A stretch of 64,000 nucleotides of DNA. Source: Brenneria nigrifluens DSM 30175 = ATCC 13028 (GTDB taxonomy: Bacteria > Pseudomonadota > Gammaproteobacteria > Enterobacterales > Enterobacteriaceae). This document shows positions 1 to 7,826 of this stretch, piece by piece; within the stretch, counting starts at the first letter, position 1, and every line of letters starts with the position of its first letter. Both the position numbers and the translations under genes were made by a program. The stretch spans positions 1,984,001 to 2,048,000 of the forward strand of contig NZ_CP034036.1 of NCBI RefSeq assembly GCF_005484965.1, given 5' to 3'. The notes beneath the pieces are model-generated. The model had not been told where the DNA came from, ran no database searches, and saw only the letters and a program-made list of their open reading frames with translations.

Positions 1-512
1 GCGATGATTTTTTCCGCCTTACGCCGGGAGCGGCGCTTGATCGGGCCGTAAACGCTCTCCGGTACGTTGGGATCGAACACGCCGTCTTCCGTCTGCGGTA
101 TCTGCCAGAAAAAATCGATCCGCACCCCGGCGTCCGCCAGCAGCGCCAGAAACACCCGCATAAAGACGCCCCGTCCCGGATCGCAAGAGGGGCTGCCGGC
201 AATCCCCAACCCGCCGGCAATGGCATAGCCGTTATCCTGGTAGGTTTTCAACTGCTCCACCACCGGCAGCAGAATTTTGCGGCTATGGGCGCGAAACGCC
301 GGCGTGTCGTATCCCGCTACCGTCATCGGCGGCCGCGTCGGGCCGAGAAAGGTGAATTCGGGGCAGGGCAGCTGGATCACGCCGTACCCCTGCTGATACA
401 TCCAGTCGACCGCCGATTTCATCATACCGCGGCTGCGCGCCAGGCTGCCCACCACCGCATTCTGGTTGATCACGCAGTGGGAGGTGACGATAACCGTTCT
501 ACTCCTTTGCAC
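1..512 (-). CDS. TudS/DUF523-related putative desulfidase (C-terminus cut by window edge)
   Basis: About 170 residues are visible and the 3' end lies outside the window. Cysteines that could hold an iron-sulfur cluster occur in three motifs seen in DUF523/TudS-type proteins: SHCVINQN near the start, LPCPEF around residue 50, and GSPSCDPGRG around residue 110. TudS is a thiouracil desulfidase using a [4Fe-4S] cluster, so removal of sulfur from a small thiolated compound is a reasonable but unproven role. No ATG fits. I chose GTG at 512 because AAGGAA lies about 8 bases upstream and the conserved SHC motif follows 11 codons later. The start overlaps the end of the upstream ECF-like gene by 14 bases, so the two are probably translationally coupled and the substrate may be what the membrane partner imports. 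The pairing resembles the CD3072/CD3073 pair of Clostridioides. Confidence 0.75.
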   Translation of the reverse strand, partial: MQRSRTVIVTSHCVINQNAVVGSLARSRGMMKSAVDWMYQQGYGVIQLPCPEFTFLGPTRPPMTVAGYDTPAFRAHSRKILLPVVEQLKTYQDNGYAIAGGLGIAGSPSCDPGRGVFMRVFLALLADAGVRIDFFWQIPQTEDGVFDPNVPESVYGPIKRRSRRKAEKII

Positions 513-1080
513 GGGCGGGTTCCTTCAATGCATAGCCGGGGCGGTGCAGCAGCGATGGCGGCAGATTTTTCACTACGTAATAGACCAGCAGCGCCGACAG
601 AATCTTATCCACCAGGTTTTCGGCCAGACGCGGCAGAAATGCCGCGGTAAACAGGCTGGTTCCGGCCTGCTTCAGCCACAGCACCGCCACGTCGTGCAGT
701 CCGCCGGTTAATCCGCCGAACAGGCCGATGGCGATGACCGTCCCCACGGCGGGGCATAAAAAGCCCAGCAGAATGCCGGAAAACAGCGCGGATGAGAGAC
801 GAAAGCCATTGCGCGCGCTGTAGCCGACCACCAGGCCGACAATGATATTGACCAGGGCGAAGGGAATGGCGGTATAGCTGGTGGTGACGCCCAAAACCAG
901 ATTGGTCAATAACCCCACCAGCGCCCCCCACAGCGGGCCGAAAACCGCGGCGATAAAGATGGTGCCCACCGTATCAAGGAACAGGAACGGAATTTTCAAA
1001 TGTTCGACGACGCTGCCGGCGATAACGTTAATCGCCACGGCCAGCGCGCCAAAGGTAATGGCAAGATTTTTTTGATGCAT
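499..1080 (-). CDS. ECF-type transporter S component (CD3073-like)
   Basis: A 193-residue integral membrane protein with about five or six hydrophobic segments, rich in Gly/Ala. The stretch VGTIFIAAVFGPLWGALVG is typical of substrate-binding S components of energy-coupling-factor importers. A longer frame begins at 1152, but the ATG at 1080 starts immediately before the first membrane helix and has AGGGG upstream, so I use it. No EcfA/EcfT genes are visible, so it would need modules encoded elsewhere or act alone. The downstream desulfidase-like gene overlaps it, which implies a shared substrate, perhaps a sulfur-containing base or vitamin-like compound (inference). It faces away from tyrR, and the 1081-1448 gap must hold both promoters. 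I recognise no specific site in that gap. Confidence 0.75.
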   Translation of the reverse strand: MHQKNLAITFGALAVAINVIAGSVVEHLKIPFLFLDTVGTIFIAAVFGPLWGALVGLLTNLVLGVTTSYTAIPFALVNIIVGLVVGYSARNGFRLSSALFSGILLGFLCPAVGTVIAIGLFGGLTGGLHDVAVLWLKQAGTSLFTAAFLPRLAENLVDKILSALLVYYVVKNLPPSLLHRPGYALKEPARAKE

Positions 1081-1448
1081 GATTAACACCCCTGGTAGGA
1101 ACAACCGCGACGGCGAGGTCAACGCGGGAGACATCGCGTCTGCTAAACGCATTTATCGGGTTATGGTTTTTATGCCGCCGTTACGTTGGCGTTGGGCTGG
1201 AGCTCTGCTCGCCGCCTGCGCGTGGCGTTAAGCGCGATTCTATGAACTGCGCGCCGCAGTAACAAATATAAAAACCGGTATAGGTTATGCGGCTTTATCA
1301 AAAGATGGCGCGCGCATTGGCGGTCCGCTTTAGGGAAAAAGATCGCGCAGAGTGTCAACTTTTGCTGACACCGGCTTCATCCCGCCTGGGCGAAAGAGTA
1401 TTATCGGAACTTATTAGCCTGTCGCCCCGTTGAAGAAGGTAGTCCTTG

Positions 1449-3023
1449 ATGCGTTTGGAAGTCTTTTGTGAAGACCGTATTGGCCTGGCACGCGAATTAT
1501 TGGATCTGCTGGCGTCGCGCAATATCGATCTGCGCGGCATAGAGATTGACCCGGCCGGCCGTATTTATCTGAACTTCGCCACGCTGGATTTTGATGATTT
1601 TCGCCTGCTGATGGCGGAAATCCGGCGGATTGAAAGCGTGAGCGACGTGCGCACCGTGGCTTGTATGCCTTCCGAGCGCGAGCGCCGGGCGTTGAACGCG
1701 CTGCTGGAATCGATGCCGGAGCCGGTACTGTCGCTCGATATGAAAGGCAAGATCGAGCTGTCCAACCCGGCGGCCGCCGCTTTGTTCGACGTCGGGGCGG
1801 ATAAACTTCGCCACCTGACCATCGCGCAACTGATTAGCGGGTATAGCTTCACCGACTGGCTGGATCGGGGCGGCGGGCCGGTAACCGAACGGGTGGTGAT
1901 CCGCGGGCAGGATTTTCTGCTGGAGATTACCCCCATTCGTCTGGAAGATGATGGGGGGAAAGAGTCGACGGCGGGCGTGCTGGCGATGCTCAAGTCCACG
2001 GCGCGCATGGGGCGGCAGTTGCAGGATTTGTCGGTTAACGACGATAGCGAATTTGAGCATATCGTGGCGGTCAGCCCCAAAATGCGCCACGTGATCGACC
2101 AGGCCCGCAAGCTGGCGATGCTGGATGCGCCGTTGCTGATCGTCGGGGAGACCGGCACCGGTAAAGATATGCTGGCCCACGCCTGCCATTTGCGCGGTCC
2201 CAGAGGCAAGCAGCCTTTTTTGGCGCTGAACTGCGCGGCGCTGCCTGACGAGGTGATGGAAAGTGAGCTTTACGGCCATGCGCCGGGCGCCTATCCCAAT
2301 GCGCTGGAAGGCAAGAAGGGCTTTTTCGAGCAGGCCAACGGCGGGTCGGTGCTGCTGGATGAAGTGGGCGAAATGTCGGCGCAGATGCAGATCAAACTAT
2401 TGCGCTTTCTCAATGACGGCACCTTTCGCCGGGTTGGCGAAGATCACGAAATGCACGTGGACGTACGGGTTATCTGCGCCACCAAGAAAAATCTGCTGGA
2501 AATGGTGCAGCGGGGGGAGTTTCGCGAAGACCTCTATTATCGTCTCAATGTATTGACCCTGACGTTGCCGCCGCTGCGCGAACGCCCGGCGGACATCATG
2601 CCGCTGACGGAACTGTTCGTGGCGCGATTTTCCGATGAGCAGGGCATTGCGCGACCCAGGCTGGCCGCCGATCTGCATCAGTTCCTGCCGCAGTATGGCT
2701 GGCCCGGCAATATACGCCAGTTAAAAAATGCCATTTACCGCGCGCTGACGCAGTTGGAAGGCTATGAGCTGCGGATGCAGGATATCGAACTGCCCGCTTT
2801 TTCGGTCGAGATACCGCACAGCGAAGAGTTGCTGGAGGGGTCGCTGGATGATATCAGCAAGCGTTTTGAACGCTCGGTGCTGACCCGGTTATATCAGACC
2901 TATCCCAGCACCCGTAAACTGGCGAAGCGGCTGGGGGTGTCGCACACGGCGATAGCCAATAAGCTGCGGGAGTATGGCCTCAGCGGCCGCAAGGCGGCGG
3001 GCGAACAAGACGGCGAGGGGTAA
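1449..3023 (+). CDS. tyrR: TyrR, transcriptional regulator of aromatic amino acid genes
   Basis: TyrR senses tyrosine, phenylalanine and tryptophan and regulates aromatic amino acid synthesis and transport genes at TGTAAA-N6-TTTACA boxes. The 524-residue product has the expected layout: an ACT domain at about 1-70 beginning MRLEVFCEDRIGL, a PAS domain at about 78-190, an AAA+ domain at about 205-430, and a C-terminal helix-turn-helix with RKLAKRLGVSHTAIANKL. Walker A is GETGTGKD near 233 and Walker B VLLDEVGEM near 301. The GAFTGA loop needed to contact sigma-54 is missing (HAPGAYPNALEG instead), as known for enterobacterial TyrR, which works with sigma-70. The start is the ATG after a GAAGAAGGTAG ribosome site; an in-frame TTG directly before it is not needed. 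It is about ten residues longer than the E. coli protein. Confidence 0.97.
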   Translation: MRLEVFCEDRIGLARELLDLLASRNIDLRGIEIDPAGRIYLNFATLDFDDFRLLMAEIRRIESVSDVRTVACMPSERERRALNALLESMPEPVLSLDMKGKIELSNPAAAALFDVGADKLRHLTIAQLISGYSFTDWLDRGGGPVTERVVIRGQDFLLEITPIRLEDDGGKESTAGVLAMLKSTARMGRQLQDLSVNDDSEFEHIVAVSPKMRHVIDQARKLAMLDAPLLIVGETGTGKDMLAHACHLRGPRGKQPFLALNCAALPDEVMESELYGHAPGAYPNALEGKKGFFEQANGGSVLLDEVGEMSAQMQIKLLRFLNDGTFRRVGEDHEMHVDVRVICATKKNLLEMVQRGEFREDLYYRLNVLTLTLPPLRERPADIMPLTELFVARFSDEQGIARPRLAADLHQFLPQYGWPGNIRQLKNAIYRALTQLEGYELRMQDIELPAFSVEIPHSEELLEGSLDDISKRFERSVLTRLYQTYPSTRKLAKRLGVSHTAIANKLREYGLSGRKAAGEQDGEG

Positions 3024-3104
3024 AGCCCGTAGCGCCGGGCGAGGTGTCGTTATCTCTGTTGCTTAGTGACGTTGTCACAAATCTCGGCGGCGACGCGGCC
3101 GGGG

Positions 3105-3983
3105 TCAGGCCGGGAAATCAAGCCGGGACAGCTGTTCCAACTGCTGTCGATCGTTTTCCCCGGCCGGCATATACACCAGCATCCGGTCGCCGTTGCGGGA
3201 TGCGGTCCACCAGTTGATCTGCCGCAGGGCGATAATCCCCAGCAGCGGATGCCGGAAGCGTTTTACCTTGTCGTTGATTCCCTGAATCTCATAGCGCTGC
3301 TGCCACAGGCGGCGAAAGGTGTCGGACGCATCCAGGTAGCGCTGCAACTGCTCTTCCCACAGCGGATCGCCGCGGTGCTCCGTCATATTGGCGCGAAACA
3401 TCGCCACCATATCGGGCAGAAACTCCTGCAGGTCCACCAGCCGTGCCTGCCAGTCGGCGTGGGTAAAGGCCAGATAAATACAGTTGCGATCTTGCGGCGG
3501 GATTTGCGCCAGATCGATATTCAGCAGGCTGCACCAGGCCTGATTAAACCCCAGAATGGTAAAGCGGGCGTTGACTATCACCGCCGGGAACGGATTGAGC
3601 CGATCGAGGATCGCCTGGCTGTCGGCGTTGATTTTTTCACAGCTGGCGCGCACCGTGGGTGAAAACGGCAGCTCGGCCAGCATAAACAGGTGCCGCGTTT
3701 CGTCTTCGTTGAATTGCAGCGCTTTGGCGATCGCCATCAGCGTCTTGGCGGAGGTGCGGATCGGCCGCCCTTGCTCCAGCCAGGTGTACCAGGTGATGCC
3801 TACGTCCGCCAGCAGCGCGACGTCCTCCCGGCGCAGTCCCGGCGTGCGCCGCTTGCGCGCAAGCGATAAGCCGAGCCGCGCCGGGTCGAGGCTTTCGCGG
3901 CGGGAACGCAGGTACGCGCCCAGTATTTTTCTGTTGTGCCGCCCGGCGTCGGACGCGGGAGAATCCGTCATCATCGTGCTCAT
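3105..3983 (-). CDS. XRE-family regulator with MmyB-like ligand-binding domain
   Basis: A 292-residue regulator. Residues about 20-90 form an XRE-type helix-turn-helix with the subfamily hallmark TPGLRREDVALLADVGITWY. Residues about 115-285 match the MmyB-like/MLTR ligand-binding region (FPAVIVNARFTILGFNQAW, then RHPLLGIIALRQINWW). Such proteins usually repress a neighbouring dehydrogenase or exporter gene. Here the divergent neighbour is an MFS exporter and the 119-base gap carries a repeated CTGGTA/TACCAG motif, so autoregulation and control of the exporter are likely (inference). The start is the ATG at 3983, preceded by GGAG at about 9 bases. It converges with tyrR. Confidence 0.88.
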   Translation of the reverse strand: MSTMMTDSPASDAGRHNRKILGAYLRSRRESLDPARLGLSLARKRRTPGLRREDVALLADVGITWYTWLEQGRPIRTSAKTLMAIAKALQFNEDETRHLFMLAELPFSPTVRASCEKINADSQAILDRLNPFPAVIVNARFTILGFNQAWCSLLNIDLAQIPPQDRNCIYLAFTHADWQARLVDLQEFLPDMVAMFRANMTEHRGDPLWEEQLQRYLDASDTFRRLWQQRYEIQGINDKVKRFRHPLLGIIALRQINWWTASRNGDRMLVYMPAGENDRQQLEQLSRLDFPA

Positions 3984-4004
3984 TGAGCAAGTCTCCGCAC
4001 TAGG

Positions 4005-4041
4005 CTGGTAGTGTTTATACCAGGATAATCAAGAACTGGTA
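4005..4041. promoter_or_regulatory. Candidate operator of the XRE regulator: three CTGGTA half-sites
   Basis: CTGGTA (4005-4010), seven bases, TACCAG (4018-4023), twelve bases, CTGGTA (4036-4041). This gives two overlapping inverted repeats in the gap between the divergent regulator and MFS genes. The spacing suggests binding of more than one dimer over both promoters. The symmetry is seen directly; the binding protein is inferred from position. Confidence 0.55.
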
Positions 4042-4102
4042 CCCGTTTAAATTACCTACGATGCTAACGCTCAAAGGTAATGAATACAATGGGTGCGACG
4101 TA

Positions 4103-5569
4103 ATGAAGCAGGTTCCGCTGACGCAAGGTTTAAGCCGTATCGGTCTGATGGTGCTATTGACCGGGCAGTTGTTGCCGATGATTGATTTCTCCATCGTTAA
4201 TGTGGCGCTGGAGGCGATGGCGAACAGGCTCGCCGCCACGCCTGCCGAGCTCGAACTGGTGGTTTCCGTTTATGGGGTGGCGTTTGCGGTGTCGTTGGCC
4301 ATGGGGGCGCGTCTGGGAGATAACCAGGGCCGACGACGGGTGTTTATGATCGGCGTTGCGGTGTTTGGCGTGGCGTCGCTGCTGTGCGGGATCGCGCAGT
4401 CGGTATGGCTGCTGCTGCTGGCGCGTACGTTGCAGGGTATTGGCGCGGGGCTGATTGTGCCGCAGGTCCTGGCGACGATACACGTCTGTCTGCAGGGGCG
4501 GGCGCATGCCCGGACGCTGGGGATTTACAGCGCTATCGGCGGATTGGCGTTTGTCGCCGGGCAGGTACTGGGCGGCATACTGCTGAAACTGGATATCGCC
4601 GGCGTCGGCTGGCGGAGCATTTTTCTGGTTAATTTGCCGTTCTGCCTGCTGGTATTACTCTGTGCGCCGCGCTGGGTGCCGGATACCCGTGGTGAAAAAC
4701 GGGTGGCTGTCGATCGGTGGGGCACCTTACTGCTGGCGCTGGCCATCGTCTGTCTGCTGTTTCCGCTGGCGCTGGGGCCGCTGTGGAACTGGCCCTGGCC
4801 TTGCCTGGCGTCCCTGATGGCGAGCGCGGTGCTGTTTCCGCTGCTGTGGCGGGTGGAGTGCCGTCTGGAGCGGCGTGGGCAGGCGCCGCTGCTGTCGCCA
4901 GCGCTGCTGCGGCTGCCCAGCGTGCGTTTCGGTCTGGGCGTCGCGCTGCTGTTTTTTTCCAACTGGAGCGGTTTTATGTTCACCGTCGCCCTGGTGTTGC
5001 AATCCGGCGCGGGTTTCTCGCCGTTGCAGTCGGGCAACAGTTTTATCGGGCTCGGCCTGGCCTATTTCGCGGCGTCGCTGCTCAGCGGACGGGTGACGGA
5101 ACGGGTGGGGAAAATCCGCACGCTGATTATCGGCTGTGTTATCCAGATTAGCGGTCTGCTGCTGCTGATGGCGACGCTGGAAAAAATGTGGCCGGCGCCC
5201 ACGCTGCTCGGTCTGCTTCCCGCCACGGTGCCGATCGGGTTCGGTCAGGCGTTTATCGTCAGCAGTTTCTTTCGCATTGGGCTGTCCGATGTGCCGGTTT
5301 CCCACGCCGGTTCCGGCAGCGCGCTATTGTCCACGGCACAGCAGGCGGCGCTGGGGATGGGGCCGATTATGCTGGGTTCGGTGCTGGTGCTGATGCTGCA
5401 TATTACCCACGGGCGCTACGCCGTGTCTTTGATTGCCGTATTGGGCGCGGAGTTGGGGCTGATGCTGATTTTATTGGGCGGCGCCTGCTGGATGCGGCGG
5501 CGGGAGCGGCGGTTGCAGCGAATAAGCGCATATCAGGGTGAGGCGGCGATCGGCGCGCGATCGGATTGA
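4103..5569 (+). CDS. MFS drug-efflux-type transporter (DHA2, about 14 segments)
   Basis: A roughly 488-residue inner-membrane protein of the major facilitator superfamily. It starts with the DHA2/EmrB-type signature LLPMIDFSIVNVALEAMA, then GARLGDNQGRRRVFMIG (motif A) and LLLARTLQGIGAGLIVPQVL (motif C region of antiporters). Length and hydrophobic pattern fit the 14-helix proton-driven exporters. The substrate is unknown. A frame is open from an ATG at 4061, but that start has no ribosome site. I prefer ATG 4103 (GGGTG about 8 bases upstream), which places the first helix near the N-terminus as usual. It is divergent from the XRE regulator, its probable controller. Confidence 0.88.
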   Translation: MKQVPLTQGLSRIGLMVLLTGQLLPMIDFSIVNVALEAMANRLAATPAELELVVSVYGVAFAVSLAMGARLGDNQGRRRVFMIGVAVFGVASLLCGIAQSVWLLLLARTLQGIGAGLIVPQVLATIHVCLQGRAHARTLGIYSAIGGLAFVAGQVLGGILLKLDIAGVGWRSIFLVNLPFCLLVLLCAPRWVPDTRGEKRVAVDRWGTLLLALAIVCLLFPLALGPLWNWPWPCLASLMASAVLFPLLWRVECRLERRGQAPLLSPALLRLPSVRFGLGVALLFFSNWSGFMFTVALVLQSGAGFSPLQSGNSFIGLGLAYFAASLLSGRVTERVGKIRTLIIGCVIQISGLLLLMATLEKMWPAPTLLGLLPATVPIGFGQAFIVSSFFRIGLSDVPVSHAGSGSALLSTAQQAALGMGPIMLGSVLVLMLHITHGRYAVSLIAVLGAELGLMLILLGGACWMRRRERRLQRISAYQGEAAIGARSD

Positions 5570-5571
5570 GT

Positions 5572-5616
5572 CGTTATCGCCCCGGCCTGGTACTGCCGCT
5601 GGCCGGGGCGATAACG
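5572..5616. terminator. Strong hairpin between convergent MFS and tpx genes
   Basis: A perfect 16-bp inverted repeat, CGTTATCGCCCCGGCC at 5572-5587 and its complement at 5601-5616, with a 13-base loop. It begins 2 bases after the MFS stop and ends 13 bases before the tpx stop. It probably terminates transcription from both sides. There is no long T-run on either side. Confidence 0.7.
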
Positions 5617-5629
5617 TGCTACGCAGCGG

Positions 5630-6133
5630 TTATTTCAGTACCGCGAGAGCGGCATCGTAATCCGGCTCGGTGGTGATCTCGTTCACCAGTTCGCTATGCA
5701 ATACGTTGTCATGCTCATCCAGAATAACCACGGCGCGGGCGGTCAGGCCTTGCAGCGCGCCATCCGCAATGGCGACGCCATAGTCTTCTTTAAACTCGGT
5801 GCCGCGCAGGGTGGAAAGCACCACCACATTGTTCAAACCTTCCGCACCGCAGAAGCGGGCCTGGGCGAACGGCAGGTCGGCGGAGATACACAGCACCACC
5901 GTGTTATCCAGTTCGGATGCCAACTGGTTGAATTTACGCACCGAGGCGGCGCATACGCCGGTATCGATACTGGGGAAAATATTCAGGATTTTACGTTTAC
6001 CCGCATAGTTGCTGAGAGAGACGTCCGACAGGTCTTTGGCAACCAGGGTAAAAGCCTTGGCTTTGTCGCCCTTGGCGGGGAAGGTGCCGGCCAGAGGGAC
6101 TGGATTGCCTTGAAAATGTACGTTCTGTGACAT
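5630..6133 (-). CDS. tpx: Tpx, periplasmic-type thiol peroxidase
   Basis: A 167-residue atypical 2-Cys peroxiredoxin that reduces hydrogen peroxide and lipid hydroperoxides using thioredoxin. The peroxidatic cysteine is C61 in PSIDTGVCAASVRKF and the resolving cysteine is C95 in FCGAEGL, the same positions as in E. coli Tpx. There is no cleavable signal sequence, as in E. coli. The start ATG at 6133 has AAGGA upstream. It lies beside mpaA on the same strand with a 37-base gap, and tyrR is nearby as in E. coli, although an XRE/MFS pair has been inserted between tyrR and tpx here. Confidence 0.97.
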   Translation of the reverse strand: MSQNVHFQGNPVPLAGTFPAKGDKAKAFTLVAKDLSDVSLSNYAGKRKILNIFPSIDTGVCAASVRKFNQLASELDNTVVLCISADLPFAQARFCGAEGLNNVVVLSTLRGTEFKEDYGVAIADGALQGLTARAVVILDEHDNVLHSELVNEITTEPDYDAALAVLK

Positions 6134-6170
6134 GTATGTATCCTTAAGTTACAGATGGTTAACGCGTTGC

Positions 6171-6920
6171 TCAGTTTAAGGCAACATCGGCAACATTGAT
6201 ATAAAAATTACGGCATAGCAATGCCGTCATCGCGTTCAGGTAGCATTCACTGGCGGCATCCGCCGAGATGGGCGGCAGCTCCGCGGTAATGCACGGCAAC
6301 CTCCGCTCGGCGCACCAACTGCCGAAAGAACCGGGGGTGTCGTAACCCACGCTGGCCACCAGCGGCAAATCAAATTGCCGCGCCAGCCACTGGCCCAGGG
6401 GCGAATTTTGCGGATCCTCAATACAGGCCAGGGGCTCATGAAAAGAGACAACCCAGGCGGGATTAAGTTTCTCGATAAGCGTGCACAATGCCTTGGTTTC
6501 CGGCTCCGACGCCGGCGTTTCGCCGCTGGAAAGCGCCACGTCCCGCTTGTCGGCAGCGCTGTTCCAGCGGTATACCGTACTCCCCGGCTGCCAGTTGCCG
6601 GTGGGGAAGTTGCGGTTGATATCAACGCCGTTGGCGTTCGCCCGCAATCCCAACTGGCAGCCATCGGGATTAACGGCAAGCACCACATGGTGATGGCGCT
6701 GTCCAGGGAACAGGGTGCGAAGCGCGCAGGATAACGTTGCCACCGCGGCGGTTTCATCGCCGTGCGTACCGGCAATAATCAGCCCGGCGTTCTGCTGCGG
6801 CAGTTCGGCCGGGAAATAGAGCAGCGGCGCGCCGAGCAGCGATTTGCCGTACGGCTCGCCCAGCGACGGGAGATTGCCGCGCAGCCGGCGGGGCCGCTGG
6901 AAGATAATATTATTTTCCAT
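6171..6920 (-). CDS. mpaA: MpaA, murein tripeptide amidase A
   Basis: A cytoplasmic zinc carboxypeptidase of the M14 family that cleaves D-Glu from meso-diaminopimelate in recycled murein tripeptide. The 249 residues include the zinc site GTHGDETA, then NPDGCQLGLRANANGVDINR (substrate binding) and VSFHEPLACIEDP (third zinc ligand), with the C-terminal Glu in CITAELPPIS. A longer frame starts at 7031, but the E. coli protein aligns from the ATG at 6920, where GAGGGCAGAGAA gives a ribosome site. Functionally it pairs with mppA, the murein tripeptide binding protein. The two are separated here by about 2 kb of foreign-looking DNA. Confidence 0.95.
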   Translation of the reverse strand: MENNIIFQRPRRLRGNLPSLGEPYGKSLLGAPLLYFPAELPQQNAGLIIAGTHGDETAAVATLSCALRTLFPGQRHHHVVLAVNPDGCQLGLRANANGVDINRNFPTGNWQPGSTVYRWNSAADKRDVALSSGETPASEPETKALCTLIEKLNPAWVVSFHEPLACIEDPQNSPLGQWLARQFDLPLVASVGYDTPGSFGSWCAERRLPCITAELPPISADAASECYLNAMTALLCRNFYINVADVALN

Positions 6921-7039
6921 TTCTCTGCCCTCAGTGTCTTTAACCCGGTCCATCATGGGGGGATAAGCCGCGATTTTATCCGGAAAAGTCCCTACAGCAT
7001 GATCTCGCGACTGTTTGTTCCATAGCTGCATGAGAAAGG

Positions 7040-7477
7040 TTAATTAGGCCAGAACTCGGAATACAACACATCTTCTACCGTCCAGATTTGCTCATCAGGC
7101 AGGTTTTCAAGCTGAGTGTCATCCGCAGCGATAGCGACACCTTTAGACCAGATAACATCATACCAGTCAGGATCATTAAGCTTAGTTTTCAGGCTGGGAG
7201 ACTCTTTCAGCGCGTACGCAATATCTTTGCGTTGCGCTTTAATCGTCTTTTCCCAGCTCGAACCACGACGTTCCGGTTGATATTTCCATTTCAGCAAGTG
7301 AGCAATCAAGACAGCCATGCGGCTTGCCAGCTCCCTCTGTTCGCTCTTACCCACGTCTGCAATCTCCTCAGCGATATTCTCGCAGTCGATCTCTGAAAAT
7401 TTACCGGAGCGTAAAAGTTCCGCCTGCTCGTTAGCCCAGGCGACAACATCAGTCTCGTATCGAGTATGAGTAGTCAT
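7040..7477 (-). CDS. DUF29 domain protein
   Basis: A 145-residue soluble protein that matches the DUF29 family from end to end: YETDVVAWANEQAELLR at the start, IAEEIADVGKSEQRELASR, then LLKWKYQPERRGSSWEKTI. The function of DUF29 is unknown. It is frequent in cyanobacteria and scattered in proteobacteria, often near mobile DNA. The start has GGGG upstream. Base composition is more AT-rich than tpx/mpaA, and the gene sits next to an ssb fragment and a resolvase remnant, so recent acquisition is likely. Confidence 0.85.
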   Translation of the reverse strand: MTTHTRYETDVVAWANEQAELLRSGKFSEIDCENIAEEIADVGKSEQRELASRMAVLIAHLLKWKYQPERRGSSWEKTIKAQRKDIAYALKESPSLKTKLNDPDWYDVIWSKGVAIAADDTQLENLPDEQIWTVEDVLYSEFWPN

Positions 7478-7530
7478 TTTATCCCCGAAGGATCACAGAA
7501 AAAGTAAGTGTTTTACTAAGTCTGTCATGT

Positions 7531-7557
7531 AAAAAAGCACCAGTCAAAGACTGGTGC
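7531..7557 (-). terminator. Rho-independent terminator on the minus strand
   Basis: A perfect 9-bp stem, GCACCAGTC (7537-7545) and GACTGGTGC (7549-7557), with a 3-base loop. It is followed on the minus strand by six T residues (the A-run at 7531-7536). It lies 7 bases past the stop of the ssb fragment and would insulate the DUF29 gene from upstream reading. Confidence 0.85.
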
Positions 7558-7563
7558 CAGTGT

Positions 7564-7826
7564 TTACGAAACTGCGTAAATCACCTTGCGACATACGCCA
7601 TAACCAAACCCCAGGAACGGTTCATTGCCTGCTGGATGTTGGGACTGAGGAGTACCACTCGCCGGTGCAGCTGGCTGTTGAGGTTTTCCCCATGAAGTGC
7701 TTGCTGCACTCTGGTCGTTATTTCCATTATTCGGACGACAGCCTAACATCTGCATAGTGCCCTGTTGGCTGACCACAATTTCAGTCGTCCAACGATCAAC
7801 ACCTGCATTGTCCTGCCCGTTACCTA
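7564..7826 (-). pseudogene. 3' fragment of a plasmid/ICE-type single-stranded DNA-binding protein gene
   Basis: Reading the minus strand from about 7826 gives NGQDNAGVDRWTTEIVV and QQGTMQMLG, followed by a Pro/Gln-rich tail with WGKPQQP and NEP. This is the end of the OB fold and the disordered tail of bacterial SSB (E. coli: SGQDRYTTEVVV, GTMQMLGGR, WGQPQQP, NEPP). The first 90 or so residues are missing and no ribosome site precedes the match. The universal acidic tip DFDDDIPF is replaced by an unrelated basic end (GYGVCRKVIYAVS). The fragment abuts the stop codon of the next gene, so the breakpoint is near 7822-7828. Non-functional as SSB; a marker of a deleted plasmid or integrative element. 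Confidence 0.7.

Noticed and set aside
1081..1448. TyrR box (TGTAAA-N6-TTTACA) in front of tyrR for autoregulation
   Set aside because: I found no acceptable match in the gap.
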